Source: Terriglobia bacterium
Lineage (GTDB): Bacteria > Acidobacteriota > Terriglobia > UBA7540
Length of the DNA: 10,287 nucleotides
Reading direction: 5' to 3'
Assembly (NCBI GenBank): GCA_022866195.1
Contig: JALHUF010000308.1
Location: 1-10,287, forward strand
Shown: one piece after another, positions 1 through 6,089 of the stretch
Numbering within the stretch: position 1 is the stretch's first letter
How the letters are laid out: every line of letters starts with the position of its first letter
Position numbers and translations under genes: made by a program
Notes under the pieces: model-generated
What the model was told of the DNA's origin: nothing
What the model saw: the letters and a program-made list of their open reading frames with translations, nothing else
Database searches by the model: none

Positions 1-401
1 CCGACTTCGCTCTCCCCACCGAGAAGGCGCGCGAAGTCTTGCCCGCACAGTATTCCCGCCCCGACGCGGTCCACAACCTGCAGCGGGCCGTGGCGCTGGC
101 CGGTCAACTGTTTTCCGGCAAGGGAGACCTTCATCGCTCCCTGTTTGATGATCGCTGGCACCAACCCTACCGTGCTGCCTTGGTGCCGGGCCTGGAGGAA
201 GCCCTCCGGTTCCGCCATCCTGATTTGCTGGGGGTTTGCTTGAGTGGCGCGGGGCCGAGTATCCTCGCCTTGGTGCGCGGCGCGGCAGAAGAAATCGGTG
301 AAGCTATCCGCTCGGTTCTCACCCGGCACAGCATGCAGTCGCAACCGTACGTGCTCGCTGCCGACAACCTCGGCGCCAAAGGCTGGAGCCTCCCCGCCTG
401 A
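1..401 (+). CDS. thrB: Homoserine kinase, C-terminal part (5' end outside window)
   Basis: Homoserine kinase phosphorylates L-homoserine to O-phosphohomoserine with ATP in the cytoplasm, the step before threonine synthase. The open frame enters from the left edge (first complete codon at base 3) and gives the last 132 residues, ending at TGA 399-401. The family is about 300 residues long, so the N-terminal GHMP-kinase half with the ATP loop is missing. What is visible matches the ThrB C-terminal half: a 'KAREVLPAQYSRPDAVHN' stretch, 'DDRWHQPYRAALVPG', and the glycine-rich GHMP C-terminal motif 'GVCLSGAGPSILAL'. The TTG at base 39 lies inside the conserved LPAQY segment and is not a start. The gene converges on sdhB with a 115-bp gap. 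Recognition as ThrB is firm. Nothing can be said about its promoter or its partners upstream. Confidence 0.93.
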   Translation, partial: DFALPTEKAREVLPAQYSRPDAVHNLQRAVALAGQLFSGKGDLHRSLFDDRWHQPYRAALVPGLEEALRFRHPDLLGVCLSGAGPSILALVRGAAEEIGEAIRSVLTRHSMQSQPYVLAADNLGAKGWSLPA

Positions 402-516
402 ACCCATTCTAGATTTTGGATTTGGGATTTTGGATTGCCGGCACACGTATGTGCAGCCAAGCCAGGTTGTCTCGTTGCTTACGCCAGGGAGACTCGCGGA
501 GAGTAATCAAATTCCC
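402..516. repeat. Convergent thrB/sdhB spacer with heptamer tandem repeat
   Basis: This 115-bp spacer between two convergent stop codons holds three head-to-tail 7-bp units at 414-434: TTTTGGA, TTTGGGA, TTTTGGA. Read in other frames such repeats give false peptides of the 'NPKSQIQN' kind. Similar short heptamer tandem repeats are known between genes in several bacterial groups. A short perfect palindrome, GCACA-CGTA-TGTGC, follows at 441-454. Neither element has the GC stem plus T-run of an intrinsic terminator, so no terminator is called for either gene. Confidence 0.6.
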
Positions 517-1350
517 TTAGACCGTTTTTGCTGGTCCCGCGGGGATGTTGGGGAGGGGCTTGCCTTGGCCTGGCCCGTGCAGCTTCTGGCACGGTTTTTT
601 GCGGCGAGCTAAGTGGAGATAATCCAGCACCAACTTGCGCTTGAGAAGCTGAATAGCCTTGGCGGGATCGACGCCCTTGGGGCAGACGCGCGAGCATTCG
701 CCGGCATAGTGGCAGCGGAAAGCGCCATGCGCGCTGCCCGTCTGCTGGTTGCGCTGGCGCCGCCCGTCGTCGCGCGTGTCCACGTTATACCGCTCGGCCG
801 CCGCCAAAGGCATGGGCCCCAAATACCGCGCGTCGGTGGCCAAAGTGGGGCAGGCGGCCATGCAGCAGCCGCACTTGATGCAGTAGGTGAACTGGAGATA
901 GGCTTCTAGTTCCTCCGGAGACTGGTAGAACTCCCCTGCCGGGTCATTGATCTCCGCTTCATCTGCGCGCACGACGTAAGGTTTCAGCGAACGGTGCTTG
1001 TCGAACATGCTCAGAAGATCGGGAACCAAGTCACGGATGATGTCGAAATTAGGCAATGGCGCCACGGTGAGGTCGGTCTTAGCGATGTGCAGGATCTGGG
1101 TGTTGCAGGCCAAGGTCGGCTGCCCATTCAGCAGCATCCCGCACGAGCCGCAGACACCCATGCGGCAGGAATAGCGCCAGGCGAGCGTCGAGTCCACGTT
1201 GTCCTTGATGTAGTGCAGGCCGTCCAGCACCGTCATACCCTCGCGCACGGGTATCGTGTAAGTCTTCACGTAGGGCGCGCCATCGCTTTCGGGATTGTAG
1301 CGCGTGACGTGGAATTTTATTTGCCGTACGGTTTTGCTGTCTTCCGGCAT
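517..1350 (-). CDS. sdhB: Succinate dehydrogenase iron-sulfur subunit
   Basis: SdhB carries electrons from the flavin of SdhA to the quinone site through [2Fe-2S], [4Fe-4S] and [3Fe-4S] clusters, on the cytoplasmic face of complex II. The 277-residue product is slightly longer than the usual 230-260, with the excess in a basic, proline-rich tail. The N-terminal ferredoxin fold carries C62, C67, C70 and C82 ('CRMGVCGSCGMLLNG'). The C-terminal domain has C157-x2-C160-x2-C163-x3-C167-P ('CIKCGCCMAACP') and C213-x5-C219-x3-C223-P ('CHYAGECSRVCP'), which is the full SdhB ligand set. A sixth nearby cysteine, C162, is extra. The ATG at 1350-1348 is 2 nt after the sdhD stop, with an AGGGGG Shine-Dalgarno 5 nt upstream, so it is last in a coupled sdhC-sdhD-sdhB run. 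The stop is TAA at 519-517. Fumarate reductase cannot be excluded from sequence alone, because the subunits are homologous. Confidence 0.96.
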   Translation of the reverse strand: MPEDSKTVRQIKFHVTRYNPESDGAPYVKTYTIPVREGMTVLDGLHYIKDNVDSTLAWRYSCRMGVCGSCGMLLNGQPTLACNTQILHIAKTDLTVAPLPNFDIIRDLVPDLLSMFDKHRSLKPYVVRADEAEINDPAGEFYQSPEELEAYLQFTYCIKCGCCMAACPTLATDARYLGPMPLAAAERYNVDTRDDGRRQRNQQTGSAHGAFRCHYAGECSRVCPKGVDPAKAIQLLKRKLVLDYLHLARRKKPCQKLHGPGQGKPLPNIPAGPAKTV

Positions 1351-1352
1351 AG

Positions 1353-1736
1353 CTACCCCCTGATTCCCGCTATGGCGATGGTATGCACTGTTATAGCCGC
1401 CCAGGTGCCCAGACCGAAGAGCCCCAGTCCAACCACTAGAAGCACGAAGCTAATTGCCTTTTCGACGGCAGGCTTCAATGTCAGCTCGAACAGGATGGTC
1501 CGCAGACCGTAGAGACCGTGATAGAGCGCCACTCCCAGAAGGAGGATGTAAGTGACGGTGAAGAACAGCCGGCCATCCCGAAACAGGATGTTGGCCTGGG
1601 AGATGGCTTCACCGCCCGCCGGGGCAAACCAATGCGTGATGCCCCCCAGGTGCATGGTGACCATGTGCACGCCGAGCAGGAAGAGGATCACCACTCCCGC
1701 TGCCATATGCCAGGTCCAGTATTTGGTTTCACGCAT
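1353..1736 (-). CDS. sdhD: Succinate dehydrogenase membrane anchor (SdhD-like cytochrome b subunit)
   Basis: This 127-residue, very hydrophobic protein has three predicted transmembrane segments (about residues 10-30, 56-78 and 93-120), the usual size and layout of a complex II anchor. Histidines H24 ('LLGVHMVTMH', TM-I) and H73 ('ALYHGLYGLR', TM-II) sit where haem b ligands lie in this family, and the YHGxxGLR pattern is typical. It should pair with SdhC to hold haem b and the quinone site and to dock SdhA/SdhB on the inner face of the membrane. The ATG at 1736-1734 is preceded by AGGAGG, which overlaps the sdhC TAG stop, a strong sign of translational coupling. sdhB follows after 2 nt. Anchor sequences diverge fast, so the C/D naming is by gene order and could be swapped. 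Its membership of the complex is not in doubt. Confidence 0.88.
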   Translation of the reverse strand: MRETKYWTWHMAAGVVILFLLGVHMVTMHLGGITHWFAPAGGEAISQANILFRDGRLFFTVTYILLLGVALYHGLYGLRTILFELTLKPAVEKAISFVLLVVGLGLFGLGTWAAITVHTIAIAGIRG

Positions 1737-1739
1737 CGC

Positions 1740-1746
1740 TCCTCCT
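1740..1746 (-). promoter_or_regulatory. Shine-Dalgarno of sdhD overlapping the sdhC stop
   Basis: On the minus strand the sequence reads TAGGAGGAGCGATG. The TAG stop of sdhC shares bases with the AGGAGG ribosome-binding site of sdhD, which lies 4 nt from its ATG. This fixes the sdhD start and indicates termination-reinitiation coupling, which would keep the two anchor subunits in equal amounts. Confidence 0.75.
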
Positions 1747-2182
1747 ACTTTGCCAGTCCCAGGAATTCATAGCCGCCCACCGCGAGAAAAATCGCTGCGA
1801 GAATCATCATCACAATGAGCAGAGGCCGCTGGACGTTCAGTGACGTCTTGTAAGGATAGACGGGCTCGATGGGCTTACCCACCGCGAAGCCGAGTTCTAC
1901 GAGCACGAGACGCACACCGTTGAAGGCGTGGTAGGCGAAAGCCGCGAACACCAGAAACTCCCCGACCTTGAAAATGGGCCGGTGGAAGAATCCTCCTTCG
2001 ACCCAGAGGTATATGCCGCGGGCGCGCAGGCTCGTCACCACAATATGCATCAAGAAGTAGAGAAGAATCCCTAGGCCGGTGAGGCGATGCAGTATGTAGG
2101 CGTAGCGCTCAATGCCCCAACGCCCTCCCCCGAGCCATCCCCAGATTCCGAGCCGATTATCGTGTCTTTGGATTTCGGCCAT
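1745..2182 (-). CDS. sdhC: Succinate dehydrogenase cytochrome b556 subunit (SdhC)
   Basis: The 145-residue integral membrane subunit of complex II binds haem b and ubi- or menaquinone together with SdhD. Three hydrophobic helices are visible (about residues 28-52, 73-97 and 117-140). The signature 'YILHRLTGLGILLYFLMHI' (H32-R33-L-T-G, then H46) matches the SdhC motif H-R-x-[ST]-G. TM-II contains 'FAYHAFNGVRLVLVELG' with H85, the usual haem-ligand position. The N-terminus before the first helix is glycine- and tryptophan-rich. The start ATG (2182-2180) has a perfect AAGGAGG five bases upstream. It is the first gene of the tight sdhC-sdhD-sdhB group. sdhA lies upstream on the same strand but 1.9 kb away, so this trio may use its own promoter in 2183-2453. 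No convincing -35/-10 pair was found there. Confidence 0.92.
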   Translation of the reverse strand: MAEIQRHDNRLGIWGWLGGGRWGIERYAYILHRLTGLGILLYFLMHIVVTSLRARGIYLWVEGGFFHRPIFKVGEFLVFAAFAYHAFNGVRLVLVELGFAVGKPIEPVYPYKTSLNVQRPLLIVMMILAAIFLAVGGYEFLGLAK

Positions 2183-2187
2183 GCCCG

Positions 2188-2194
2188 CCTCCTT
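2188..2194 (-). promoter_or_regulatory. Strong Shine-Dalgarno of sdhC
   Basis: The minus strand reads AAGGAGG-CGGGC-ATG, a perfect anti-16S match with 5-nt spacing. It confirms the sdhC start at 2182. Confidence 0.75.
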
Positions 2195-2453
2195 CGACGA
2201 TTATCGATTGACCAGAAGTTGGAAACCGGAAACCCAAAATCCGGGGTCTTCTCCTAGGCGAGTTTCGGTTTTCGAGTCTCTCAGCGCTCAAGCGCCGCAA
2301 ATCGTCAATCTTCGATTACTCGTCACCGATTGTCTATGGCAGCCCCCTCCTATCATCGATCGGAAGCCTAAGGCCTGGGTTCAGGCGCGTCCGCGGCTGC
2401 GCTACGTGAGGAACCTAAGTCACTCTGAAACCGTTTGCTGCGCACCCGAGATT
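2195..2453. repeat. Intergenic DNA upstream of sdhC with decayed heptamer repeats
   Basis: No gene is seen in this stretch between the PRTase-like gene and sdhC. It contains a perfect two-copy heptamer tandem (GGAAACC twice, 2221-2234), a looser pair of similar length (GTTTCGG/TTTTCGA, about 2262-2275) and near-repeats of AATCGTC/CGATTACTCGTC around 2300-2330. A GCGCT-CA-AGCGC inverted repeat lies near 2285-2296. This looks like eroded short tandem repeat DNA. A GATAAT hexamer on the minus strand at 2205-2200 resembles a -10 box, but it lies too close to the sdhC Shine-Dalgarno and lacks a -35. Confidence 0.5.
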
Positions 2454-3065
2454 TCAAGACATGGGTGAATGCTTCCACTCGAATCGGATCACCTTCTCGG
2501 TCATCGCCGCGTAGAACTTGGGCTTAGTATGGGCGTCAGTGTGACAGAACAGCGTAGCGGCTGCAACGTTGTCGGGCGGGAAGAATTGGGTCAAGAAATC
2601 ATGCACCGCCTGGAGTGTCAAGCCTCCGCGTGAAATGTCATTGACCAGCAGCACCCTGCTGTCGGATCGCAATCCTGCTGTCAAGGCCTTCAAATCTTCT
2701 TTCACGACAGCCTTTTCGGCGACAACGCCGCCTCTTGATCGCTCGATGTGGACGTGCACGGACCTGACAGGTATGGGGTTGCTGGAGTCTCCCAAACCGA
2801 CCCGCGATAGCCATTCTGCGATCATGCCTCCGCCCGGCGATACGGCGAAAATAACATCCGGGGAGAAGTGCGCCTTGCGGACTTTCGTAACGAGGAGCCG
2901 GGCCAGAAAGAATTCCTCACTGAGGGAGACGTGTTGCCTGTCCAGCAGTAGATCCTTCAGTCTTTCGATAAGCTTTCGCTGCTGGCGATTCCCTAGCAAC
3001 CACGTGACAATTCCTCCACAAACGACCCCTATGGTCATGAAAACTAATCCGAGCAAGATTGTCAT
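2454..3065 (-). CDS. Membrane-anchored phosphoribosyltransferase-like protein
   Basis: The 203-residue product has one N-terminal transmembrane helix (residues 2-25, 'ILLGLVFMTIGVVCGGIVTW'), a short basic/coiled linker (26-45), and a type I PRTase-like domain. Domain marks, in order: 'PDVIFAVSPGGGMIAEWLS' (69-87), like the PDxIxaVxRGGl.lA start of the fold; 'SRVLLVNDISRGGLTLQAVHDFL' region (136-158) at the PRPP-binding loop; and 'KPKFYAAMTEKVIRFEWK' (181-198), resembling the YYAxxxDxWIxFPWE end of xanthine/hypoxanthine-type PRTases of the COG2236 kind. The PRPP loop is altered: the usual acidic pair is N142-D143, and R146-G147-G148 replaces the small T/S-T-G stretch, so classical catalysis may be weak or changed. 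The ATG at 3065-3063 follows a full AAGGAGGTGG site with 9-nt spacing, which shows it is translated. It lies inside the sdh cluster, 100 nt after the small membrane protein gene. Substrate and role are unknown. A membrane-tethered nucleobase salvage enzyme or a ligand-sensing PRTase are both possible. Confidence 0.72.
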   Translation of the reverse strand: MTILLGLVFMTIGVVCGGIVTWLLGNRQQRKLIERLKDLLLDRQHVSLSEEFFLARLLVTKVRKAHFSPDVIFAVSPGGGMIAEWLSRVGLGDSSNPIPVRSVHVHIERSRGGVVAEKAVVKEDLKALTAGLRSDSRVLLVNDISRGGLTLQAVHDFLTQFFPPDNVAAATLFCHTDAHTKPKFYAAMTEKVIRFEWKHSPMS

Positions 3066-3074
3066 GGTGGCGAT

Positions 3075-3084
3075 CCACCTCCTT
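3075..3084 (-). promoter_or_regulatory. Extended Shine-Dalgarno of the PRTase-like gene
   Basis: The minus strand reads AAGGAGGTGG, a 10-base match region to the 16S 3' end, 9 nt before the ATG at 3065. It decides the start and argues that this unusual gene is expressed. Confidence 0.7.
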
Positions 3085-3165
3085 CAATTGCTTCGCGCTC
3101 AACGTGAACCGCATGAGCGACGATACCCCCGGCCGTGAAGTGATGCGCCAGCCCGCGTCGCGATA

Positions 3166-3579
3166 TTACCCCGCTTTCTCAAGACTCTTGATGAATGAAT
3201 CCCAATCTTTCTCTCTTACACAGTGCACATCCGCAAGTTTGCCCGACCATAGTGCTCTATCGCTGAATGCTTTTCTTTTCATGTAGACATCCAATACTTC
3301 TCCGTCTGCAACATAATATCCGGCTAACATCGAGATCGTCATTGGTATCAAGGGTCCTAGAAACCATACAAGGGTTAAGACAATAGGTATGCCACAGAGG
3401 AAGCCATAGATTAGCGTCCAGACTAACCGCTTATAGTGGAAAAGACGTTGCGCCCACGCTAGTTCTACGACGTGCCGTTCAACGTCGGCAAGATTAAAAG
3501 CGGTTGTAATAATTCGATATTGCGATGTATACGAACTCCCGCTCCAAAGTTTAGCTACGCTGTAAAATTGAATGGTCAT
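3166..3579 (-). CDS. Small two-TM membrane protein of unknown function
   Basis: I do not recognise this protein. With the ATG at 3579-3577 it has 137 residues: a soluble N-terminal stretch of about 50 residues ('MTIQFYSVAKLWSGSSYTSQ'...), two adjacent hydrophobic segments (about 53-75 and 77-92, separated by a proline turn), and a charged C-terminal tail of about 45 residues ending KAG. This hairpin-in-membrane layout with both tails on one side resembles small accessory or signalling membrane proteins, but no family motif is visible. The frame stays open upstream to 3699. That extension would run through the GTAG hairpin element and is low-complexity, so the internal ATG, preceded by a GGGGG-containing weak ribosome site, is preferred. 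The coding DNA is visibly more AT-rich than sdhA or cimA. It is in the same orientation as the PRTase-like gene 100 nt downstream, so the two may be a unit. Confidence 0.55.
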   Translation of the reverse strand: MTIQFYSVAKLWSGSSYTSQYRIITTAFNLADVERHVVELAWAQRLFHYKRLVWTLIYGFLCGIPIVLTLVWFLGPLIPMTISMLAGYYVADGEVLDVYMKRKAFSDRALWSGKLADVHCVREKDWDSFIKSLEKAG

Positions 3580-3686
3580 GAATTTGGGACCCCCGCCATG
3601 TCGAGATGTTGGATGGGGTATTTCCAAGCTCGGTGATATGTAAGATAAGTAATTACGTACAATCTTCGTGTCACTGACCTGAGCAT

Positions 3687-3770
3687 GTAGCCACGGCAAG
3701 CTCTTTTTGCCGTGGGCTCTTTATTGGAAGAAACAAAAAGCCCACGCCACCTACCTCGTGTCGTGGCTAC
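3687..3770. repeat. Inverted pair of GTAG-headed hairpins (REP/BIME-like element)
   Basis: Two related hairpin units face each other. The first, on the plus strand, starts GTAGCCACG at 3687; CCACGGCAA (3691-3699) pairs with TTGCCGTGG (3707-3715) around a GCTCTTT loop, followed by GCTCTTT. The second, on the minus strand, starts with the same GTAGCCACG (3770-3762); CCACG pairs with CGTGG (3746-3742), followed by GCTTTTT. A GTAG tetranucleotide at the foot of an imperfect GC hairpin, in head-to-head copies, is the hallmark of REP sequences mobilised by TnpA-REP/RAYT transposases (IS200/IS605 relatives). That assignment is inference, since no transposase gene is in the window. The T-rich stretch after the first stem also resembles an intrinsic terminator, but no plus-strand gene ends there. 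Confidence 0.6.
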
Positions 3771-4074
3771 CGACTGTCCTGATGTCGTAAGCCTCCTCCA
3801 ACAGATGGGCCGCAAACGAATAACGAAACCCGTAGCTTGCTTCCCAGAAACCCGCACGCTGGCGGCAGGAACGGCCTCGATTGGACCTCCGCTTAACGTG
3901 CGCGTCAACCCATCTGTACCCCGATCCCCAAGTTGCGAACCGGCGCCGAGAGCTGTTCCAACTTTATTAGCGAAGTCGCGTTCCCACTCTATTCGCGGGG
4001 TCGGTGTATCCCATCAAACGGCCCCAAACATTTGGAACGGCACTAGCACCTAGCACGCAAAACCCAGCACCCTT
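3771..4074. other. Intergenic DNA downstream of sdhA, no gene seen
   Basis: About 300 bp between the REP-like pair and the sdhA stop. The open frames crossing it (plus 3712-4053, minus 3908-3576) have no family resemblance, begin or end inside the hairpin element and have unusual composition, so I call no gene. Close to the sdhA stop there is a perfect 7-bp tandem duplication, CTAGCAC twice (4043-4056), with a further related AGCAC at about 4066-4070. No terminator hairpin with a T-run was found for sdhA. Confidence 0.5.
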
Positions 4075-5790
4075 TCAGTACTTTCGCTCCACCGGCGTCC
4101 AGGTGGTAATCGTCACGGGCTTGTATTCCAGCCTCGGCTTGCCGCCCGTGTAGTAAACCATGGAGTGGGCCAGGAAGTTCACGTCGTTGCGTTTGGGGAA
4201 ATCCGTGCGGGAATGGGCCCCCCGGGATTCCTCGCGTGCCAGGCCGGCGAAAAGCAGCACCTCGGCCAACTCCAGCATGTTTTCCGTCTCCAGCGCCTGA
4301 ATGAGGTTCGTATTGTAGATGCGGCTCTTGTCCTGGACAGTGATTCTGCGGAAGCGCTGCCGCAGTTCGGCAATTCTCGCCAGGCCCTCCTGCATTGACT
4401 CGCCCGTACGATAGACGCCCGCGTGCTTATCCATCAGGGTACGCAGCTCCCGGCGGATCTGAGCCGGGTTCTCCGTTCCGCCCTGTTTGAGCAGCCCGTC
4501 AAAAATCCGTTTCTCCTCGTCCTGTGCCTGCCTGTCCGGCACGTCGCTCAGCGTGGGGCCCCGTGCCAGATACTTCGCGATTTCACCGCCCGTGATGCCG
4601 CCCCACACCAGGCATTCCGCGGTGGAATTGCATCCCAGCCGGTTGGCGCCGTGCATGTAGTGGCACGCCACCTCGCCGGCGGCCCAGATATTTTCCACCT
4701 TCGTCCGGCCGTCGATGTCGGCCTCGATACCGCCCATGGAGTAGTGCGCCACGGGTCGGATCGGGATCGGCTGCGTGATCGGGTCGATCCCCAGAAACTT
4801 GATGCACACTTCGCGTATCAAGGGCAGGCGCTTGTTAATCCGCTCGGCGCCCAGGTGGGTCAAATCGAGCTGGAGGTAATCGAGCCCGTCGGGTCCCGGG
4901 AAGCCGCGGCCCTCGAGAATCTCCGTCATCTCCGCGCGGGAAACGATGTCGCGCGGCGCCAGTTCCATCATCTTGGGCGCATACTTCTCCATGAAACGCT
5001 CGCCCTGGTTGTTGCGCAGGTAGCCGCCTTCACCCCGGCAGCCTTCCGTCATCAGGATCCCCGAGGGCACGAGGCCTGTAGGGTGAAACTGGAGGAACTC
5101 CGGGTCCTCCAAGGCCAGACCCGCGCGGTAGGCGATCGCCTGTCCGTCGCCCGTGACGGTTTGCGAGTAGGTGGTGAATCCATAAAGGTTTCCCAACCCT
5201 CCGGAAGCAATCAGGAGAGCCTTGCCGCGCAAGACGTAGAACTCGCCCGTGGGGGCATCGAAGAGCGTGAGACCGGCGAAGCGTCCGCCTTCGAGCAGCA
5301 GGGAAGTGACGAAGCATTCATCGTAGCGCTTGAAGCTGTTGTATTTGACGAGGGTGTCGTAGAGGGCCTGCATCTCGAAGAAGCCGGTCTTGTCGGCCGC
5401 CATGCAGGCCCGCGGAAAAGAATGGCCGCCAAACGCCCGCTGCATGATTCGGCCGTCGTCGCGGCGCGACCACGGGACTCCCCGGTGCTCCAAGAGGCGG
5501 ATTTCATCCGGCGAGGTTCTCACAAATCGATCCACCGTGTCCTGGTCCGCCAAGAAATCCGCTCCTTTCACGGTGTCCCAGGCATGCAACTCAAGGCTGT
5601 CTCCTTCCTCGGGACGCATCACCGCGGCGGTGCCGCCTTCGGCACACACGGAATGCGAGCGCATCACCTGCACTTTCGACACGATGCCGATATCGGCCGC
5701 GCCCTGCGTCTGGATGCAGAGCTCCACCGCGGCGCGCAGTCCGGCGAGTCCGGTACCCAGGATCAAGACATCATGAGTTGTCTGCTGCAT
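4075..5790 (-). CDS. sdhA: Succinate dehydrogenase/fumarate reductase flavoprotein subunit
   Basis: SdhA oxidises succinate to fumarate (TCA cycle), passing electrons through covalent FAD to SdhB on the cytoplasmic side of the membrane. The 571-residue length is normal. The FAD dinucleotide motif is G12-T-G14-L-A-G17. The FAD-linking histidine is in '[14 protein letters not shown]' (H46), where SHTxAAQGG is more usual. Active-site residues all appear: H236 (FHPTG), T248-E249 ([11 protein letters not shown]), R280 (PRDIVSRAE), H349 (VAHYSMGGI) and R384 ([10 protein letters not shown]). Within the last motif, C387 replaces the usual glycine of RLGGNS. The C-terminal helical domain (about 430-571) is complete and ends ERKY before TGA 4077-4075. 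The ATG at 5790-5788 has an AAGGAG site 10 nt upstream. It is in the same orientation as sdhC-D-B but separated from them by two foreign-looking genes. It is divergent from cimA. Confidence 0.96.
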   Translation of the reverse strand: MQQTTHDVLILGTGLAGLRAAVELCIQTQGAADIGIVSKVQVMRSHSVCAEGGTAAVMRPEEGDSLELHAWDTVKGADFLADQDTVDRFVRTSPDEIRLLEHRGVPWSRRDDGRIMQRAFGGHSFPRACMAADKTGFFEMQALYDTLVKYNSFKRYDECFVTSLLLEGGRFAGLTLFDAPTGEFYVLRGKALLIASGGLGNLYGFTTYSQTVTGDGQAIAYRAGLALEDPEFLQFHPTGLVPSGILMTEGCRGEGGYLRNNQGERFMEKYAPKMMELAPRDIVSRAEMTEILEGRGFPGPDGLDYLQLDLTHLGAERINKRLPLIREVCIKFLGIDPITQPIPIRPVAHYSMGGIEADIDGRTKVENIWAAGEVACHYMHGANRLGCNSTAECLVWGGITGGEIAKYLARGPTLSDVPDRQAQDEEKRIFDGLLKQGGTENPAQIRRELRTLMDKHAGVYRTGESMQEGLARIAELRQRFRRITVQDKSRIYNTNLIQALETENMLELAEVLLFAGLAREESRGAHSRTDFPKRNDVNFLAHSMVYYTGGKPRLEYKPVTITTWTPVERKY

Positions 5791-5831
5791 GCTTCACGTG
5801 CTCCTTGGTGCTCTCTTCATAGCGGCGGGGT

Positions 5832-5848
5832 TCCCGACTTCGCCGGGA
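5832..5848. repeat. Small inverted repeat upstream of sdhA
   Basis: TCCCG (5832-5836) pairs with CGGGA (5844-5848) around an ACTTCGC loop, about 40 bp upstream of the sdhA start. In the direction of sdhA transcription it would lie in the leader if the promoter is further upstream. It could be a repeat remnant or a leader hairpin. Confidence 0.4.
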
Positions 5849-5875
5849 CAGGTCAGCCCGGCAGTTTGGTGCTCA

Positions 5876-5907
5876 TGTCATGCTGAGCGCAGCGAAGCAT
5901 CCCAGGC
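5876..5907. repeat. Dispersed imperfect-palindrome repeat ('CHAERSEAS' type)
   Basis: TGTCATGCTGAGCGCAGCG followed by AAGCATCCCAGG. TGCTGAGCG and CGAAGCA form an imperfect hairpin. Closely similar elements (TGTCATTCTGAGCGAAGCG-like) are scattered through intergenic DNA of many environmental bacteria and, when translated, give the well-known false peptide CHAERSEAS, which is exactly what this copy gives on the plus strand. It is non-coding repeat DNA and its mobiliser is not in the window. Confidence 0.7.
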
Positions 5908-6036
5908 TTCCCGGTTTGACCGCGCGCGGCCCGTGGTATCTGGCGGGGCACCAAGCGTCGGAGAACGGCCAAACATATTCCTTTCCGCCTATCGCGTCAA
6001 TTGGGAATCGCGGCACTTTCCAGTAGCGCCACATTT

Positions 6037-6059
6037 TAGCGCGCTGTAGCAGCGCGCTA
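6037..6059. repeat. Perfect 9-bp hairpin with GTAGC loop
   Basis: TAGCGCGCT (6037-6045) and AGCGCGCTA (6051-6059) are perfect reverse complements around a 5-nt GTAGC loop. A GTAGCGCC at 6023-6030 and GAGCGCC at 6061-6067 flank it, so it may be part of a larger, degenerate GTAG-type repeat paired with the element at 6090-6112. Confidence 0.55.
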
Positions 6060-6089
6060 TGAGCGCCGAAATCCTTAGAGGTCCAAGGC

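Noticed and set aside
3166..3699. 177-codon reading of the two-TM protein from ATG 3699
   Set aside because: The extra 40 residues cross the GTAG hairpin element and have no ribosome site. The internal ATG at 3579 is preferred.
3689..3725. Intrinsic terminator on the plus strand
   Set aside because: Stem and T-rich tail fit, but no plus-strand gene ends there and the facing copy at 3739-3770 is better explained as a repeat pair.
3712..4053. 113-codon plus-strand frame downstream of sdhA
   Set aside because: It begins inside the REP-like hairpin pair, has biased low-complexity composition and resembles no family.
4423..5886. 487-codon plus-strand open frame opposite sdhA
   Set aside because: Antisense shadow of a clearly real sdhA in GC-rich DNA; no recognisable domain.
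5789..6049. 86-codon plus-strand frame containing CHAERSEAS
   Set aside because: This peptide is a known artefact of translating a dispersed intergenic repeat.
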